From positions 1 to 64,000 of the forward strand of contig CAVWKS010000021.1 of assembly GCA_963755635.1 (NCBI GenBank): 64,000 bases of DNA, written 5' to 3'. The translations under genes and the position numbers were made by a program. Source of the stretch: AC-32 sp963755635. Its GTDB lineage: Bacteria > Actinomycetota > Thermoleophilia > Gaiellales > Gaiellaceae. A model generated the notes under the pieces. That model searched no databases. It saw only the letters and a program-made list of their open reading frames with translations, and was not told where the DNA came from. Below are positions 1 through 10,438 of the stretch, one piece after another (within the stretch, counting starts at the first letter, position 1; the number at the start of each line of letters is the position of its first letter).

Positions 1-851
1 CGCACATCCCGATCCCGCTGTTGAAGACGCGCCGCAGCTCGTCCTCCTCCACGCCTTGCTCGGCCAGCCACGCGAAGACCTGCGGCCGCTCCCAGGAATC
101 CCAGTCGAGCTCGACGCCGACACCTTCCGGGAGCACGCGGGTCAGGTTTCCGAGGATCCCGCCGCCGGTCACGTGCGCGAGCGCCTTCACGTCGGCCTGC
201 GCGCGGAGCTCGCGCACCTCGTCCACGTAGAGCCGGTGTGGCGCGAGCAGGAGATCGGCGTCGAAGTCGCCGTCGCCCACGAGCTCGCGGATGAGCGAGA
301 ACCCGTTCGTGTGGAGCCCCGACGAGGCCAGTCCGAGCACGAGGTCGCCCGCCTCGCAGCGGGAGCCGTCGATCAGGTCGTCGCGCTCGACGAGCCCGAC
401 GCAGGTGCCCGCAAAGTCGAGCTCCTCCTCGCGGTAGACGCCCGGCAGCTCCGCGGTCTCGCCCGCCGATCAGCGCGCAGCCCGCCTCGCGGCAGACCTC
501 GGCGGCGCCCTCGACCAGCTCCGCGACCTGCTCGAGGTCGAGCCGGTGCGCGGCGACGTAGTCGAGCACGAACAACGGCTCCGCGCCGGTCGTGATCACA
601 TCGTCGATGCAGTGCGCCGCGAGATCGCGCCCCGCGTCGCGCAGCCGTCCCGCGCGCCGCGAGAGCACGAGCTTCGAGCCTACGCCGTCGGTCGAAGCGG
701 CAAGGAACCGCCCTTCGTCGAGCGGGTAGAGCCCGGCGAAGGCGCCGAACCCCTCGGCGCCGGTCGACTCGACCGCTGCGCGCAACCGCTCGACGACCGC
801 GTCGGCGGCAGCGAGCGAGACCCCGGCCTCCTCGTAGGTCCTGGCCTTCAT
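1..851 (-). CDS. purM: Phosphoribosylformylglycinamidine cyclo-ligase (AIR synthetase), partial, frameshifted
   Basis: PurM closes FGAM to aminoimidazole ribonucleotide with ATP in purine synthesis. Translation from ATG at 851 starts MKARTYEEAGVSLAAADA and gives typical family stretches (STDGVGSK, DDVITTGAEPLFVLDY, GLASSGLHTNGFSL, HVTGGGILGNL). The gene continues past base 1, so the C-terminus is missing. Around 461-468 one extra G/C breaks the frame inside ALIGGETAE; both sides read well once it is removed, so a sequence error is more likely than a dead gene. A possible -10 element (TAGACT) lies just upstream of the ATG. It has the same orientation as purF and purL to the right. Confidence 0.9.
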   Translation of the reverse strand, partial: MKARTYEEAGVSLAAADAVVERLRAAVESTGAEGFGAFAGLYPLDEGRFLAASTDGVGSKLVLSRRAGRLRDAGRDLAAHCIDDVITTGAEPLFVLDYVAAHRLDLEQVAELVEGAAEVCREAGCALIGGRDRGAAGRLPRGGARLCGHLRRARRARRPDRRLPLRGGRPRARTGLVGAPHERVLAHPRARGRRRLRRRSPARATPALRGRGARAPRAGRREGARARDRRRDPRKPDPRAPGRCRRRARLGFLGAAAGLRVAGRARRGGGRAAARLQQRDRDV

Positions 852-880
852 CTCGGGCGAGTCTAAAGCCGCCGCCTGCC

Positions 881-897
881 GACCCGTCCCTCGTTCG
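881..897. repeat. Copy 1 of an intergenic motif (GAACGAGGGACGGGTC on minus)
   Basis: The core GAACGAGGGACG occurs here, at 27419-27430 and at 61594-61605, each time between divergently transcribed genes. In this copy it lies about 30 bases upstream of purM. Its function is unknown; a promoter or regulator site is possible. Confidence 0.45.
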
Positions 898-967
898 GGG
901 CATGGAGACCGCTCCGCCGGAGCCGAGGAAACCAACGACCGCCCCGCGATCCGAAAGGAATCGTCCC

Positions 968-1375
968 GTGAGAAACCGCGTCGCTTGTGTATCGCTGCTC
1001 CTCCCGGCCGTAGCCGCCGTCTGTCTCGGCTCGGCCCATGTCTCCCGCGCTCAGCCCAGCTCGTCGAGCGCAACGTCCGCCGGCGCGCTGCAGGTGAAGG
1101 CGTACGGCGGGCTGGCCCGTCGCGCCTTCCCGGTCTACCTCAGCTTCCGCGCTCAGGGCTCCGGCACCGTCTCGGTGAAGCTGACGATGCGCCTGAGAAG
1201 CAATGTCGCGGTGAGTAGCAAGGTCAAGCTCGTCGATCCGGTCTACTCGACGCGACAGACCCGTCGGGCGATGGTCAGGAAGAACATCCCCGCCGGACGC
1301 TACAAGTACTGCGCCGTCGCAACCGACAGCGCGGGGCACCGCACGAAGAGCTGCGCCTACTACCGCGTCGTGTAG
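968..1375 (+). CDS. Small secreted protein of unknown function
   Basis: A 135-residue protein. I chose the GTG at 968 because AAAGGA sits about 9 bases upstream and the product then begins with a clear signal peptide (VRNRVACVSLLLPAVAAVCLGSA, cleavage near the AxA before QPSSSS, written here only in part). The mature part is basic and beta-rich, with cysteines in YKYCAVA and KSCAYY near the end that could form a disulfide. It resembles small extracellular Ig-like or transglutaminase-fold domains only in general character; I recognise no family. It is transcribed away from purM. Confidence 0.65.
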   Translation: MRNRVACVSLLLPAVAAVCLGSAHVSRAQPSSSSATSAGALQVKAYGGLARRAFPVYLSFRAQGSGTVSVKLTMRLRSNVAVSSKVKLVDPVYSTRQTRRAMVRKNIPAGRYKYCAVATDSAGHRTKSCAYYRVV

Positions 1376-1384
1376 CGGCTCGGA

Positions 1385-1996
1385 CTAGACGAACATTTCG
1401 CCGTAGAGCTCCGGCCGGCCGCGTGGGCCGCCGGGGAGGAAGCGCACCGTCGTCTCGCCGAGCTCGACCTCGCCGTCGTAGTAGTTCGCGTCCAGTAGCC
1501 GCACCAGCGCGTCAGACTTGGCATCGGGGTCGTCCGCCTTGAGCTGCAGCTGCGAGAGACGGAGCTCGTCCGCATTCCCGAGCACCTCGTCGATCCAGTC
1601 GCGCTGCGGATGCACCTCCACGCGGTAGCCGGCGTCGGTCGCGACGAAGGTGCGGCGGCCGGGGTACTCCTGCACGCGGAAGCGGAGCTCGTTCGCGCGC
1701 TCGAGCACGTCCTGGAACTCCTCGTCTCCGAGCGCCACGCCGATGTGGTCGACGCGCGGCAGCGGCCACTGCCCCGGCTGGACGACGACGTTCACGGCGC
1801 CGCGCTCGAGCTCACTCAGGCGGTGCCGGAAGCCGAGCCGCTCGAGCTCGTCCCAGCCGACGCCCGATTCGTAGTGCACCTGCTCCTCGCCGATCCGGCC
1901 GTAGCGCGCCACCAGGCGGAAGCCGAGGCGGCCGAGGTAGCGCGCCTCGACCTCGCGGACGTTGCTCGTCACCAGGTGGTAGTGGAACAGGACCAC
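1385..1996 (-). CDS. VOC-superfamily (glyoxalase-like) protein
   Basis: About 203 residues. The GTG at 1996 gives a start at VVLFHYHLVTSNV, where the first beta-alpha-beta unit of a vicinal oxygen chelate fold begins; reading further upstream would run into the divergent gene. HxH at the start, RVDHIGVAL in the middle and YRVEVHPQRDWID in the second half look like the paired metal-ligand strands of this fold. The substrate cannot be told. It is divergent from a second VOC gene at 2055, with about 58 bases between them. Confidence 0.65.
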   Translation of the reverse strand: MVLFHYHLVTSNVREVEARYLGRLGFRLVARYGRIGEEQVHYESGVGWDELERLGFRHRLSELERGAVNVVVQPGQWPLPRVDHIGVALGDEEFQDVLERANELRFRVQEYPGRRTFVATDAGYRVEVHPQRDWIDEVLGNADELRLSQLQLKADDPDAKSDALVRLLDANYYDGEVELGETTVRFLPGGPRGRPELYGEMFV

Positions 1997-2054
1997 CGGT
2001 CCGAGATTTTGCAGGAAGCGCCACGAAAACGCGGAACCTTGCGACGACCGGTAC

Positions 2055-2474
2055 ATGCGTTCCACTGGTGTCCATCACGTCGACCTCGTCGTCTCGTCGA
2101 TCGAGCGCAGCCTGCCCTTCTACCGCGACCTGCTCGGCCCGCTCGGCTGGCACGGCGTGAGCGAGGTACAGGGCGAGCGCGGCGAGACGATCTGGTACCT
2201 GTTCGGAACGGGCAGCTCGATCGGACTGCGCGAGGCGCAGACGGAGAGCGACGGGCCGTACGACCGCTACCGCGTCGGCCTGCACCACCTCGCACTCGAG
2301 GCAAGCTCGCGGTCGGCCGTGAACGAGCGGGCGGAGTGGCTTCGTGCCCAGGGAGCCGAGATCGAGAGCGGCCCGGAGGAGTACTGGTACCAGCCCGGCT
2401 ATTACGCCGTGTTCTTCTACGACCCCGACGGGGTCAAGCTGGAGATCGTCCACGTCCCCGGCCTTGCGGCCTGA
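2055..2474 (+). CDS. VOC-family protein, glyoxalase/bleomycin-resistance type
   Basis: A 139-residue single-unit VOC protein. It has the usual start (VHHVDLVVSSIERSLPFYRDLLG), the middle GLHHLALEA and the end FFYDPDGVKLEIVHVP. The likely metal ligands are His8 or His7, the His pair in LHHLAL and the Glu in KLEIVH. Such proteins are lyases, dioxygenases or drug-binding proteins, and sequence alone does not decide. It is followed by a small membrane protein 18 bases downstream with its own strong ribosome site. Confidence 0.8.
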   Translation: MRSTGVHHVDLVVSSIERSLPFYRDLLGPLGWHGVSEVQGERGETIWYLFGTGSSIGLREAQTESDGPYDRYRVGLHHLALEASSRSAVNERAEWLRAQGAEIESGPEEYWYQPGYYAVFFYDPDGVKLEIVHVPGLAA

Positions 2475-2492
2475 CGAAAGGAGAAGCAGGCA

Positions 2493-2750
2493 ATGTCGAC
2501 GACCCCCCCGGAGCAGCCCGCCGGCTCGATGAGGATGGGCATGCCGAACATGCCCGCCGGCGCTCGGATGCCGATTCCCGGCAACGCGGAGTTCGCGCTG
2601 TGGCTCGTTGTCGAGTGCATCTTCGCGATCATCTGGATCGTCGCGGACAGCGTCAACACCCTCATCTGGGTCGAAGTGACCACGATCCTGACCGCGTTCT
2701 ACCTCGTGAGCCGCGGCATCGCGAAGGCCAGCCGCGTGCTCGAGCAGTAA
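2493..2750 (+). CDS. Small two-helix membrane protein with Met/Pro/Gly-rich N-terminus
   Basis: An 85-residue protein with a good Shine-Dalgarno (GAAAGGAG) before ATG 2493. Residues 1-30 are rich in methionine, proline and glycine (MRMGMPNMPAGARMPIPGN). Then come two hydrophobic stretches, about 32-50 (FALWLVVECIFAIIWIV) and 55-74 (TLIWVEVTTILTAFYLV), and a short charged tail. I do not recognise a family. Met-rich segments can bind Cu(I), but here that is only a guess. It ends 3 bases from the purF stop, convergently. Confidence 0.6.
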   Translation: MSTTPPEQPAGSMRMGMPNMPAGARMPIPGNAEFALWLVVECIFAIIWIVADSVNTLIWVEVTTILTAFYLVSRGIAKASRVLEQ

Positions 2751-2753
2751 CGC

Positions 2754-4126
2754 CTAGACGCGCTCGAACTTGAGCTTCGCGCCCTCACGCGGGATTGCCG
2801 TCGGGTAATCCCGCGTGAGGCAAGCGCGGCACATCTCCGACTCGGGCCTGCGCGTCGATTCCTGCAGGCCCTCCAGCGAGAGGTAGGCGAGCGAGGTTGC
2901 CCCGATGTGCTCGCGAATCTCCTCGACCGTGCGCGACGAGGCGATCAGCTCGTCCTCCTCGGCGAAGTCGATCCCGTAGTAGCACTGGCTGATCACGGGC
3001 GGCGACGAGACCCGCACGTGCACCTCGGCGGCGCCGGCGTCGAACAGCATCCGGACGATCTTCCGCGTCGTGTTGCCGCGGACGATCGAGTCGTCGACCA
3101 CGACGAGCCGCTTGCCCGCGACCTCGGCGAGCGGGTTGAACTTGAGCCGGACGCCCTGCTCGCGCAGGCCCTGGTCGGGCTGGATGAACGTGCGGCCGAC
3201 GTAGCGGTTCTTGATCAGGCCCTCCGAGAACGGGGTCCCGCTCTCGCGCGAGAAGCCGATCGCCGCGGGCGTGCCCGAGTCGGGGATCGGCAGGACGAGG
3301 TCGGCCTCGACCGGCGCCTCGCGCGCGAGTCGCTCGCCCATCCGCACGCGCGCGCCGTGCACCTCGACGCCCGCGAGCCGCGTGTCGGGCCGCGCGAGGT
3401 AGAAGAACTCGAAGATGCAGAGCGCGCCGCCGTTCGCCGGCTCGACCGCCTGCCGCGCGTGGACACCGGCCTCGTCGATCACGATCAGCTCGCCCGGAGC
3501 GACCTCGCGCTCGAGCTCGGCGCCGACGAGGTCGAAGGCGCAGCTCTCGGAGGCGATCAGCCAGTGGCCGTCCTCGCGGCCGAGGCAGAGCGGGCGGAAG
3601 CCGTGCCGGTCGCGGAAGCCGACGAGCTTGTCCTCGGAGAGGAGCACACACGAGTAGGCGCCGTCGAGGCGCGCCATCGCGTTCGCCACGGCGTCCTCGA
3701 GCGGGGCCGGGTCGTTCGCGATCAGCGCGGCGATCAGCTCGGTGTCGGAGGTCGTGCTCAGCGTGATCCCGTCGGCGGCGAGCTCCTCGCGCAACTCCGT
3801 CGCGTTGACGAGGTTGCCGTTGTGGCCGAGCGCGACGGTGCGGCCGCGGCCGCGGTGGATCAGCGGTTGCGCGTTCGCCCAGTGCGTCGAGCCGGTCGTC
3901 GAGTAGCGCGTGTGGCCGATCGCGATGTCGCCGTGCAGGCCGTGCAGCTTCTGCTCGTCGAAGACCTGCGTGACGAGGCCCATGTCGCGCAGCACCGTCA
4001 AGCGGCCCTGGTCGGAGACCGCGATTCCCGCCGACTCCTGACCGCGGTGCTGGAGCGCGAACAGGCCGAAGAACGTGACGCGGGCCACGTCGCGGTCGGG
4101 GGCGCGGATGCCGAAGACGCCGCACA

Positions 4127-4127
<1 letters not shown>
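2754..4127 (-). CDS. purF: Amidophosphoribosyltransferase
   Basis: 457 residues. PurF makes phosphoribosylamine from PRPP and glutamine, the first committed purine step. The start MCGVFG at 4127 puts the nucleophile Cys directly after Met, with no propeptide. The glutaminase domain fills about the first 240 residues (LFALQHRGQESAGI, GHTRYSTTGS); the PRPP loop VVVDDSIVRGNTTRK is in the second half. Cysteines in GGALCIFEF, ISQCYYGID and EMCRACLTRDYP match the four [4Fe-4S] ligand positions of the Bacillus-type enzyme. The ATG shares its A with the purL stop (TGATG), so the two are translationally coupled. An upstream in-frame extension is only purL sequence. Confidence 0.96.
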
Positions 4128-5987
<1,860 letters not shown>

Positions 5988-6022
5988 AGAGACGAGTCTA
6001 GCCGCGTCACCGGCGGAATCGA

Positions 6023-6955
6023 GTGACCCGCCGGCGTAACCTCGCGATGCTGCTCGCGCTCGCCGCGATCTGGGGCGCGTCGTTCATGTTCATCAAGGTC
6101 GCGGTGCGGGAGCTCACTCCGGCGACGCTGATCCTTGGGCGCCTCGGCCTCGCCGCGCTCACGCTCGCGCTGCTGCTGCCGTTCGCGGTCGGCACCCGCG
6201 AGACGGCGCGTCAGCTCCGCGCCAATGCCGGCTGGCTCGTCGTGGTCGCCCTCGTCAACACGGCGGTCCCGTTCTGGCTGCTCTCGTGGGGCGAGACGCG
6301 GATCGACTCGGGCCTCGCGTCGATCCTCCAGGCGGCCGTGCCGATCTTCAACGCGGCGATCGCCTTCATCGCCTTCCGCGAGGTGCGCGTCACGGGCGTG
6401 CGGCTGCTCGGCGTCGCGATCGGCTTCGTCGGCGTCGCGCTGCTCGTCGGCGCCCAGCCGCAGGGGAAGGTGCTCGGCGCGCTCGCGGTCGTCGGGATGG
6501 CGTTCTGCTACGGGCTCGGTGGGCTGCTCGCGGGGCGCTACCTGAAGCCCGCGCAGCCGATCGTCGTCGCGTTCGCCTCGTGCGCGATCGCGACCCTGGT
6601 GTGGCTGCCGGTCGGCGTCGCCCAGGCGCCGTCGCACACGCCCGGCTGGAAGACGATTGCCTCGGTGATCGCGCTCGGCATCCCCGGGACGGCGCTCGCG
6701 TACCTGCTCTTCTTCGGCCTGATCACCGGCGCCGGCGCGGCCTACGCGTCGCTCGTGACGTACCTGATCCCGCCGATCGCGCTGGCCTACGGCGCGATCT
6801 TCCTCGGCGAGCGCTTCGGCGCCTCGGCCTTCGGCGGGCTCGCGCTGATCCTCGCCGGTGTCGCACTGGGAACCGGTTTGCGGTTACGCGGATACTTCGC
6901 GCGTGGCCAGCGAGCGCAACGGACAGCTGCAAGACCTAGCCCAACGGATCGCTGA
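6023..6955 (+). CDS. EamA/DMT-family transporter
   Basis: 310 residues, GTG start at 6023, divergent from purL. About ten hydrophobic helices form two EamA repeats; the first begins LALAAIWGASFMFIKVAV and the second starts near LGALAVVGMAFCYG. It ends with a basic tail. DMT exporters move amino acids, nucleotides or other small metabolites; the substrate here is unknown. A close paralogue sits at 14568. Its last 53 bases overlap the next gene, suggesting co-translation. Confidence 0.85.
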   Translation: MTRRRNLAMLLALAAIWGASFMFIKVAVRELTPATLILGRLGLAALTLALLLPFAVGTRETARQLRANAGWLVVVALVNTAVPFWLLSWGETRIDSGLASILQAAVPIFNAAIAFIAFREVRVTGVRLLGVAIGFVGVALLVGAQPQGKVLGALAVVGMAFCYGLGGLLAGRYLKPAQPIVVAFASCAIATLVWLPVGVAQAPSHTPGWKTIASVIALGIPGTALAYLLFFGLITGAGAAYASLVTYLIPPIALAYGAIFLGERFGASAFGGLALILAGVALGTGLRLRGYFARGQRAQRTAARPSPTDR

Positions 6956-7736
6956 CGGGCTTCCGCCGGAAGTGGCCGAAGAGGTCGTCCTGACCGGCAG
7001 CGTCTCGCGCGGCATGGCCGACGACGTCTCCGACATCGAGATGCTGATCGTCACGCCCGAGCAGCTGGAGCTCGACGAGTGCTTCGAGCACGCCCGGGCC
7101 GCCGGCCTGGAGAACGTCGACAGCTGGGGCGACCAGACGGTGGCGACGCGACGCGTCTCCGGAATGCGCGAGGGCGTTCCGATCGAGCTGATCTGGTGGT
7201 CGCGGGAGCTAGCGGAGTCCTCGATCGACGGGTTTTTCGAGGCGAGCAACGCTTCGTCGGGCGCCGATGCGATCGCCAACGGCGTGCCGCTGCGCACGTC
7301 GGGCTCGCTCGCGCGCTGGCAGGCGCGGCTCGCCGACTATCCCGAGGAGCTGGCCAAGGCGCGAATCGAGAATGCCGCCCTGCCGTGGGGCGGCTTCGCG
7401 GCGGCCGGGCTGCTCACGCTCCTCCGCCCGAACGACCGCCTGGCGCTCGTCGAATGGAACTTCGACGGCGCACTGCGCGTCCTCGCCATCGTGTACGCGC
7501 TCAACCGCATCTGGCCGCCGACGACGAAGCGGCTCTCGACGCGTCTCACGTCACTCGAAATAAAGCCGGACCGCCTCGAGGAGCGGATCGACGAGTCCCT
7601 CACCGAAGCAGATCCGAGGCGCGCGCTGCTCGTGGCAACGCAGCTCCAGCTCGACGCCGTCACCCTCGCGCCGGACGGCCCGAACGTGAGCCGCGCGCGC
7701 AAGTGGCTAACGGAGGGCGTGGAGCTGCTCTCGTAG
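6903..7736 (+). CDS. Nucleotidyltransferase-fold protein
   Basis: About 277 residues from GTG 6903, which lies inside the end of the transporter gene. Residues 28-45 read LTGSVSRGMADDVSDIEM, the GS..RG...SDxE pattern of the Pol-beta-like nucleotidyltransferase fold with its two metal-binding acids. The rest is helical and resembles the C-terminal half of kanamycin- or lincosamide-type nucleotidyltransferases and DUF4037 proteins only in general shape. It may transfer a nucleotide to a small molecule, or bind nucleotides without catalysis; the substrate is unknown. Confidence 0.7.
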   Translation: MASERNGQLQDLAQRIADGLPPEVAEEVVLTGSVSRGMADDVSDIEMLIVTPEQLELDECFEHARAAGLENVDSWGDQTVATRRVSGMREGVPIELIWWSRELAESSIDGFFEASNASSGADAIANGVPLRTSGSLARWQARLADYPEELAKARIENAALPWGGFAAAGLLTLLRPNDRLALVEWNFDGALRVLAIVYALNRIWPPTTKRLSTRLTSLEIKPDRLEERIDESLTEADPRRALLVATQLQLDAVTLAPDGPNVSRARKWLTEGVELLS

Positions 7737-7753
7737 CGGTTTAGTGTCTCGCC

Positions 7754-8188
7754 ATGCTGACGAATCGTTCGGCGCCGCCCGCGACCGTGACGCCGGTGCT
7801 CGTGTATCCGGATGTGCGGGCGGCAGTGGCGTGGCTGGAGGCGGCGTTTGGCTTCGAGGAGCGGGTCCGGATCGGCGAAACGCACCGCGCCCAGCTGCGG
7901 GTCGGCCTGGACGGGGCCGTAGTGGTCGCCGACGTGAGCGGAGATCGACTCGCCCCAGCCGGCGGCGGGTGGACGCACCTCGTCAAGGTGCGCGTACCGG
8001 ACGTGGACGCAGCATTCGCCCGCGCCTGTGAGAAAGGAGCGCGAGTCGTCGAGGAGCTGACGACCTGGGAGTACGGCGAGCGATCCGGTGTCCTGGAGGA
8101 CCCGGCCGGCCACCGCTGGGAGCTGACGGAGACCGTGCGTGACGTCGCTCCCGAGGAATGGGGCGGGACGACCATCGCACCCTGGTAA
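7754..8188 (+). CDS. VOC-family protein, PhnB/glyoxalase-like
   Basis: 144 residues. It begins with a short leader and then TPVLVYPDVRAAVAWLEAAFGFEERV, the usual start of PhnB-like VOC proteins, and closes with GVLEDPAGHRWELTETVRDV, containing the C-terminal Glu metal ligand. His in GGWTHLVKV fits the second strand pair. It lies 17 bases after the nucleotidyltransferase gene on the same strand, so co-transcription is likely. The substrate is unknown. Confidence 0.8.
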   Translation: MLTNRSAPPATVTPVLVYPDVRAAVAWLEAAFGFEERVRIGETHRAQLRVGLDGAVVVADVSGDRLAPAGGGWTHLVKVRVPDVDAAFARACEKGARVVEELTTWEYGERSGVLEDPAGHRWELTETVRDVAPEEWGGTTIAPW

Positions 8189-8220
8189 GAGCCACATCGG
8201 CTGGCCGCTGTTCCGAAATG

Positions 8221-8790
8221 TCAGTTGAGCGCGGGCCGCTGAGCCGGCGCAATTCCCGGTGAAGTGCCAGGATCGCCCGTCAGCCAGTCGAGGCGCAGTG
8301 GCGCCTCGCCGATCTTCTCGATCCGATGGGGCAGCTCCGGTGGCACGCGCACCACTTCACCGGCGCGGACGATCCGCATCTGATGGTCCCCGAGGAAGAA
8401 CAACGCTTCGCCCTCCTCGACAGCGACCACGCGCTGACCCGGCCGGGGCCGCAGCTCGCCGAGCAGCTCGCGCGGGCGAACCTTGAGATAGACGCCTGTC
8501 AGAAGCTCGTCCTCGGTAGCACGCGCGTCGAACCACGTCTCCGTTGCCGGCGGAATGCCGTGCTCACGTAGCCCGCCGAGGATCGCCCGGTCGTCATCGC
8601 CGTTCTCGCTGATCAGCTCGAGCACGATCTCGGGGTAGACGCGCAGGCGCGCCATGCAGCTGTGGTCGAGTGGGCAACCGAACGGCGGCGCATCGGTGTC
8701 GCCGCTGAGCCGCGCCCGCGCCTTGTCAAACATGCGCGGGAGATACGCGTAGCCCTCGAGCTCGTCGGCAAAGTCCCGAACGGCAGCCAT
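8221..8790 (-). CDS. DUF5069-like domain fused to a cupin domain
   Basis: 189 residues from ATG 8790 (GTG 8802 is the alternative). The N-terminal half has YLPRMFDKARARLSGD and FGCPLDHSCMARL, like the DUF5069 family. From about residue 110 a single cupin barrel follows (RPGQRVVAVEEGEALFFLGDHQMRIV, in part; VPPELPHRIEKIGEAPLRL), with a His near PHRIEK available for metal. Its role is unknown. Within the 150 bases upstream I see no convincing promoter or hairpin. Confidence 0.6.
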   Translation of the reverse strand: MAAVRDFADELEGYAYLPRMFDKARARLSGDTDAPPFGCPLDHSCMARLRVYPEIVLELISENGDDDRAILGGLREHGIPPATETWFDARATEDELLTGVYLKVRPRELLGELRPRPGQRVVAVEEGEALFFLGDHQMRIVRAGEVVRVPPELPHRIEKIGEAPLRLDWLTGDPGTSPGIAPAQRPALN

Positions 8791-8943
8791 CTTCCAGAGC
8801 ACGCTACCGAGTGGCGCCCTCGGTTGGGGTACACACGGCTGCATCGGTGTACAAGGGCACAGAGAGTGGCCTGCGCCAGTGTGCACAAAGACACCCTGAC
8901 CGCCCACGTGCAGGCAAAGTCCGCCCCGTGTCGTACTCGCGGA

Positions 8944-9495
8944 TCAGGCGAGGGCGCGTTCGAGAGCTGCGCGGTCGGCGGGCTCGCCGTGCGTCGGCAG
9001 CACGAACTCCACAGGCTTGTCGAGCAGTGGCCTCAGCCCGGTCGCGACCTGTTCGACCGAGACGCCTTCCGGCAGCCAGCTTGCGGGGATCTCGAGCCCG
9101 TTGCCCAGGTCGATCAACGTGTCGCCGGCGATCACTGCGCGAATCGGCTCGCTCCAAAGCACGAGGTCGAGCTGGCCTTCACGGCCGGGATACGCCTCCA
9201 TCCCGAATACCGAGTCGCCGATCGCGTAGCGGGTCGCCGGGACGAGCTGGTCCTCGGGGCGATCAGGCGCCGGCGCCCACACAGGAAAGCCAAGCGATGC
9301 GGCGTCGCGTTCGTGCCACGTGGAGGTGAGTACCGTGACCACCTCGCGCGATCCGAACAGCGCGCGAACGTCGTCCGGAACGGCGAGCGGGTCGATGAGG
9401 ATCAGCCGCTCGCCGTTGTCGATTGCGTACGCCGACACCGGCCCTTCCCAGTCGGGATGCGTCGCGGTCCAGTGGTACACGCCCTCAGGGAGCAT
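8944..9495 (-). CDS. Metallo-beta-lactamase-fold protein with altered metal motif
   Basis: 183 residues. The overall order fits an MBL fold: YAIDNGERLILIDPL, then VLTSTWHERDAASLG, then VIAGDTLIDLGN, and last FVLPTHGEPADRAAL. In the usual HxHxDH motif the first two His are replaced (TSTWHERDA): only one His and the Asp remain, while the GDT Asp and the final THGEP His are kept. It could therefore hold one metal, bind differently, or be inactive. It faces away from the neighbour at 9658. Confidence 0.65.
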   Translation of the reverse strand: MLPEGVYHWTATHPDWEGPVSAYAIDNGERLILIDPLAVPDDVRALFGSREVVTVLTSTWHERDAASLGFPVWAPAPDRPEDQLVPATRYAIGDSVFGMEAYPGREGQLDLVLWSEPIRAVIAGDTLIDLGNGLEIPASWLPEGVSVEQVATGLRPLLDKPVEFVLPTHGEPADRAALERALA

Positions 9496-9657
9496 TCTCG
9501 GATGCTAAGCACTGCGGACTCCTCGCGGCCCCGACGACCACTCGGTGGAGCGACGCGACGACGGTCTCCGCGCCCCGAGGGCGTCGCCCTCCTGTGCGGC
9601 CGTTTCCGTCTCGATAGCCTCCGGCGGTTGCTTCACGCAGGACGCGAGGAGGTCGCG

Positions 9658-10094
9658 GTGAGCGAGGAATCAGGGCTCCTGGGATGGGACCGCTTCATGG
9701 GTAGATGGGAGACCGAGGGAGCCCACCCGATGCTCCCTGGCGAGGCTATCCGTGGAACGAGCACCTTCGAGTGGCTGGATGGCCAGCGATTCGTGATCTG
9801 GCGCTCGCACTACGACCACCCCAAGATCCCGGACGCGATCACGATCATCGGTGTCACCGACGGGCAGCTCTCCATGCATTACTTCGACCAGCGCGGCGTG
9901 TACAGGGTGTACGCCGCGAGCCTCGATCAAGCCAAGTGGCGGTACTGGCGTGACGCGCCTGCGCCGGACTTCTCGCAGCGCTTCACCGGCGCGTTCAGCG
10001 ATGACGGCGACACGATCACCGGCCGAGGTCAACTATCGCGAGACGGGAGTACCTGGGAGGACGATCTTGCTCTCAACTATCGAGGGTGGCGTGA
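9658..10094 (+). CDS. DUF1579-like protein, frameshifted near the end
   Basis: About 145 residues once repaired. GTG 9658 has a strong GAGGAGG six bases upstream. It begins LLGWDRFMGRWETEGAHPM and has the lipocalin-like pattern of this family (GTSTFEWLDGQRFVIW, ITIIGVTDGQLSMHYFDQRG, GRGQLSRDGSTWEDDLALNYR). Family members usually end near YRRV; here a missing base near 10083 would restore NYRRVA and a stop at 10094, whereas the uncorrected frame runs on to 10272 through unrelated codons. Its function is unknown; small-ligand binding is likely from the fold. Confidence 0.6.
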
Positions 10095-10352
10095 GCTCGA
10101 TCGTGTCTGCATGGCCGTAACCTTTGGCGTTATGCCCGGGCGGCGGGCTGTCCGATGTGAGCTGATAAGCCCCCAGACGAACGCGATAACGAAGACCGGG
10201 ACCGAGGCGTACACCATCAAGCCGCCCACTCTCCAGACCAGCTCTGAACCGTCCCCGTTGTCGCCGCTGTAGCCGGAAGCGAGGACGAGGCCGAAGCCGA
10301 CGAAGAGGAGGGTCGCGCAGACCATCAGCAGCCGAAGAACCCAAGGGCTCAT
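10077..10352 (-). CDS. Small membrane protein, two helices
   Basis: 91 residues from ATG 10352. Two hydrophobic segments occur at about 4-24 (WVLRLLMVCATLLFVGFGLVL) and 38-60 (RVGGLMVYASVPVFVIAFVWG), written here only in part, followed by a basic tail. I recognise no family. Its 3' end overlaps the repaired end of the gene at 9658 by 18 bases, tail to tail. Confidence 0.5.
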   Translation of the reverse strand: MSPWVLRLLMVCATLLFVGFGLVLASGYSGDNGDGSELVWRVGGLMVYASVPVFVIAFVWGLISSHRTARRPGITPKVTAMQTRSSSRHPR

Positions 10353-10438
10353 GAGTGGATCGTACGCCTGGGTTGCGCGAGCGTCCTCGTGTCTGTACCG
10401 CTGCGCCCGGCTGTTGCAGAGCCGGCCGTCGCCCTCCG

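Noticed and set aside
8791..8943. Gap with short GTACAC/GTGTAC repeats
   Set aside because: Matches are too short and irregular to call an operator.
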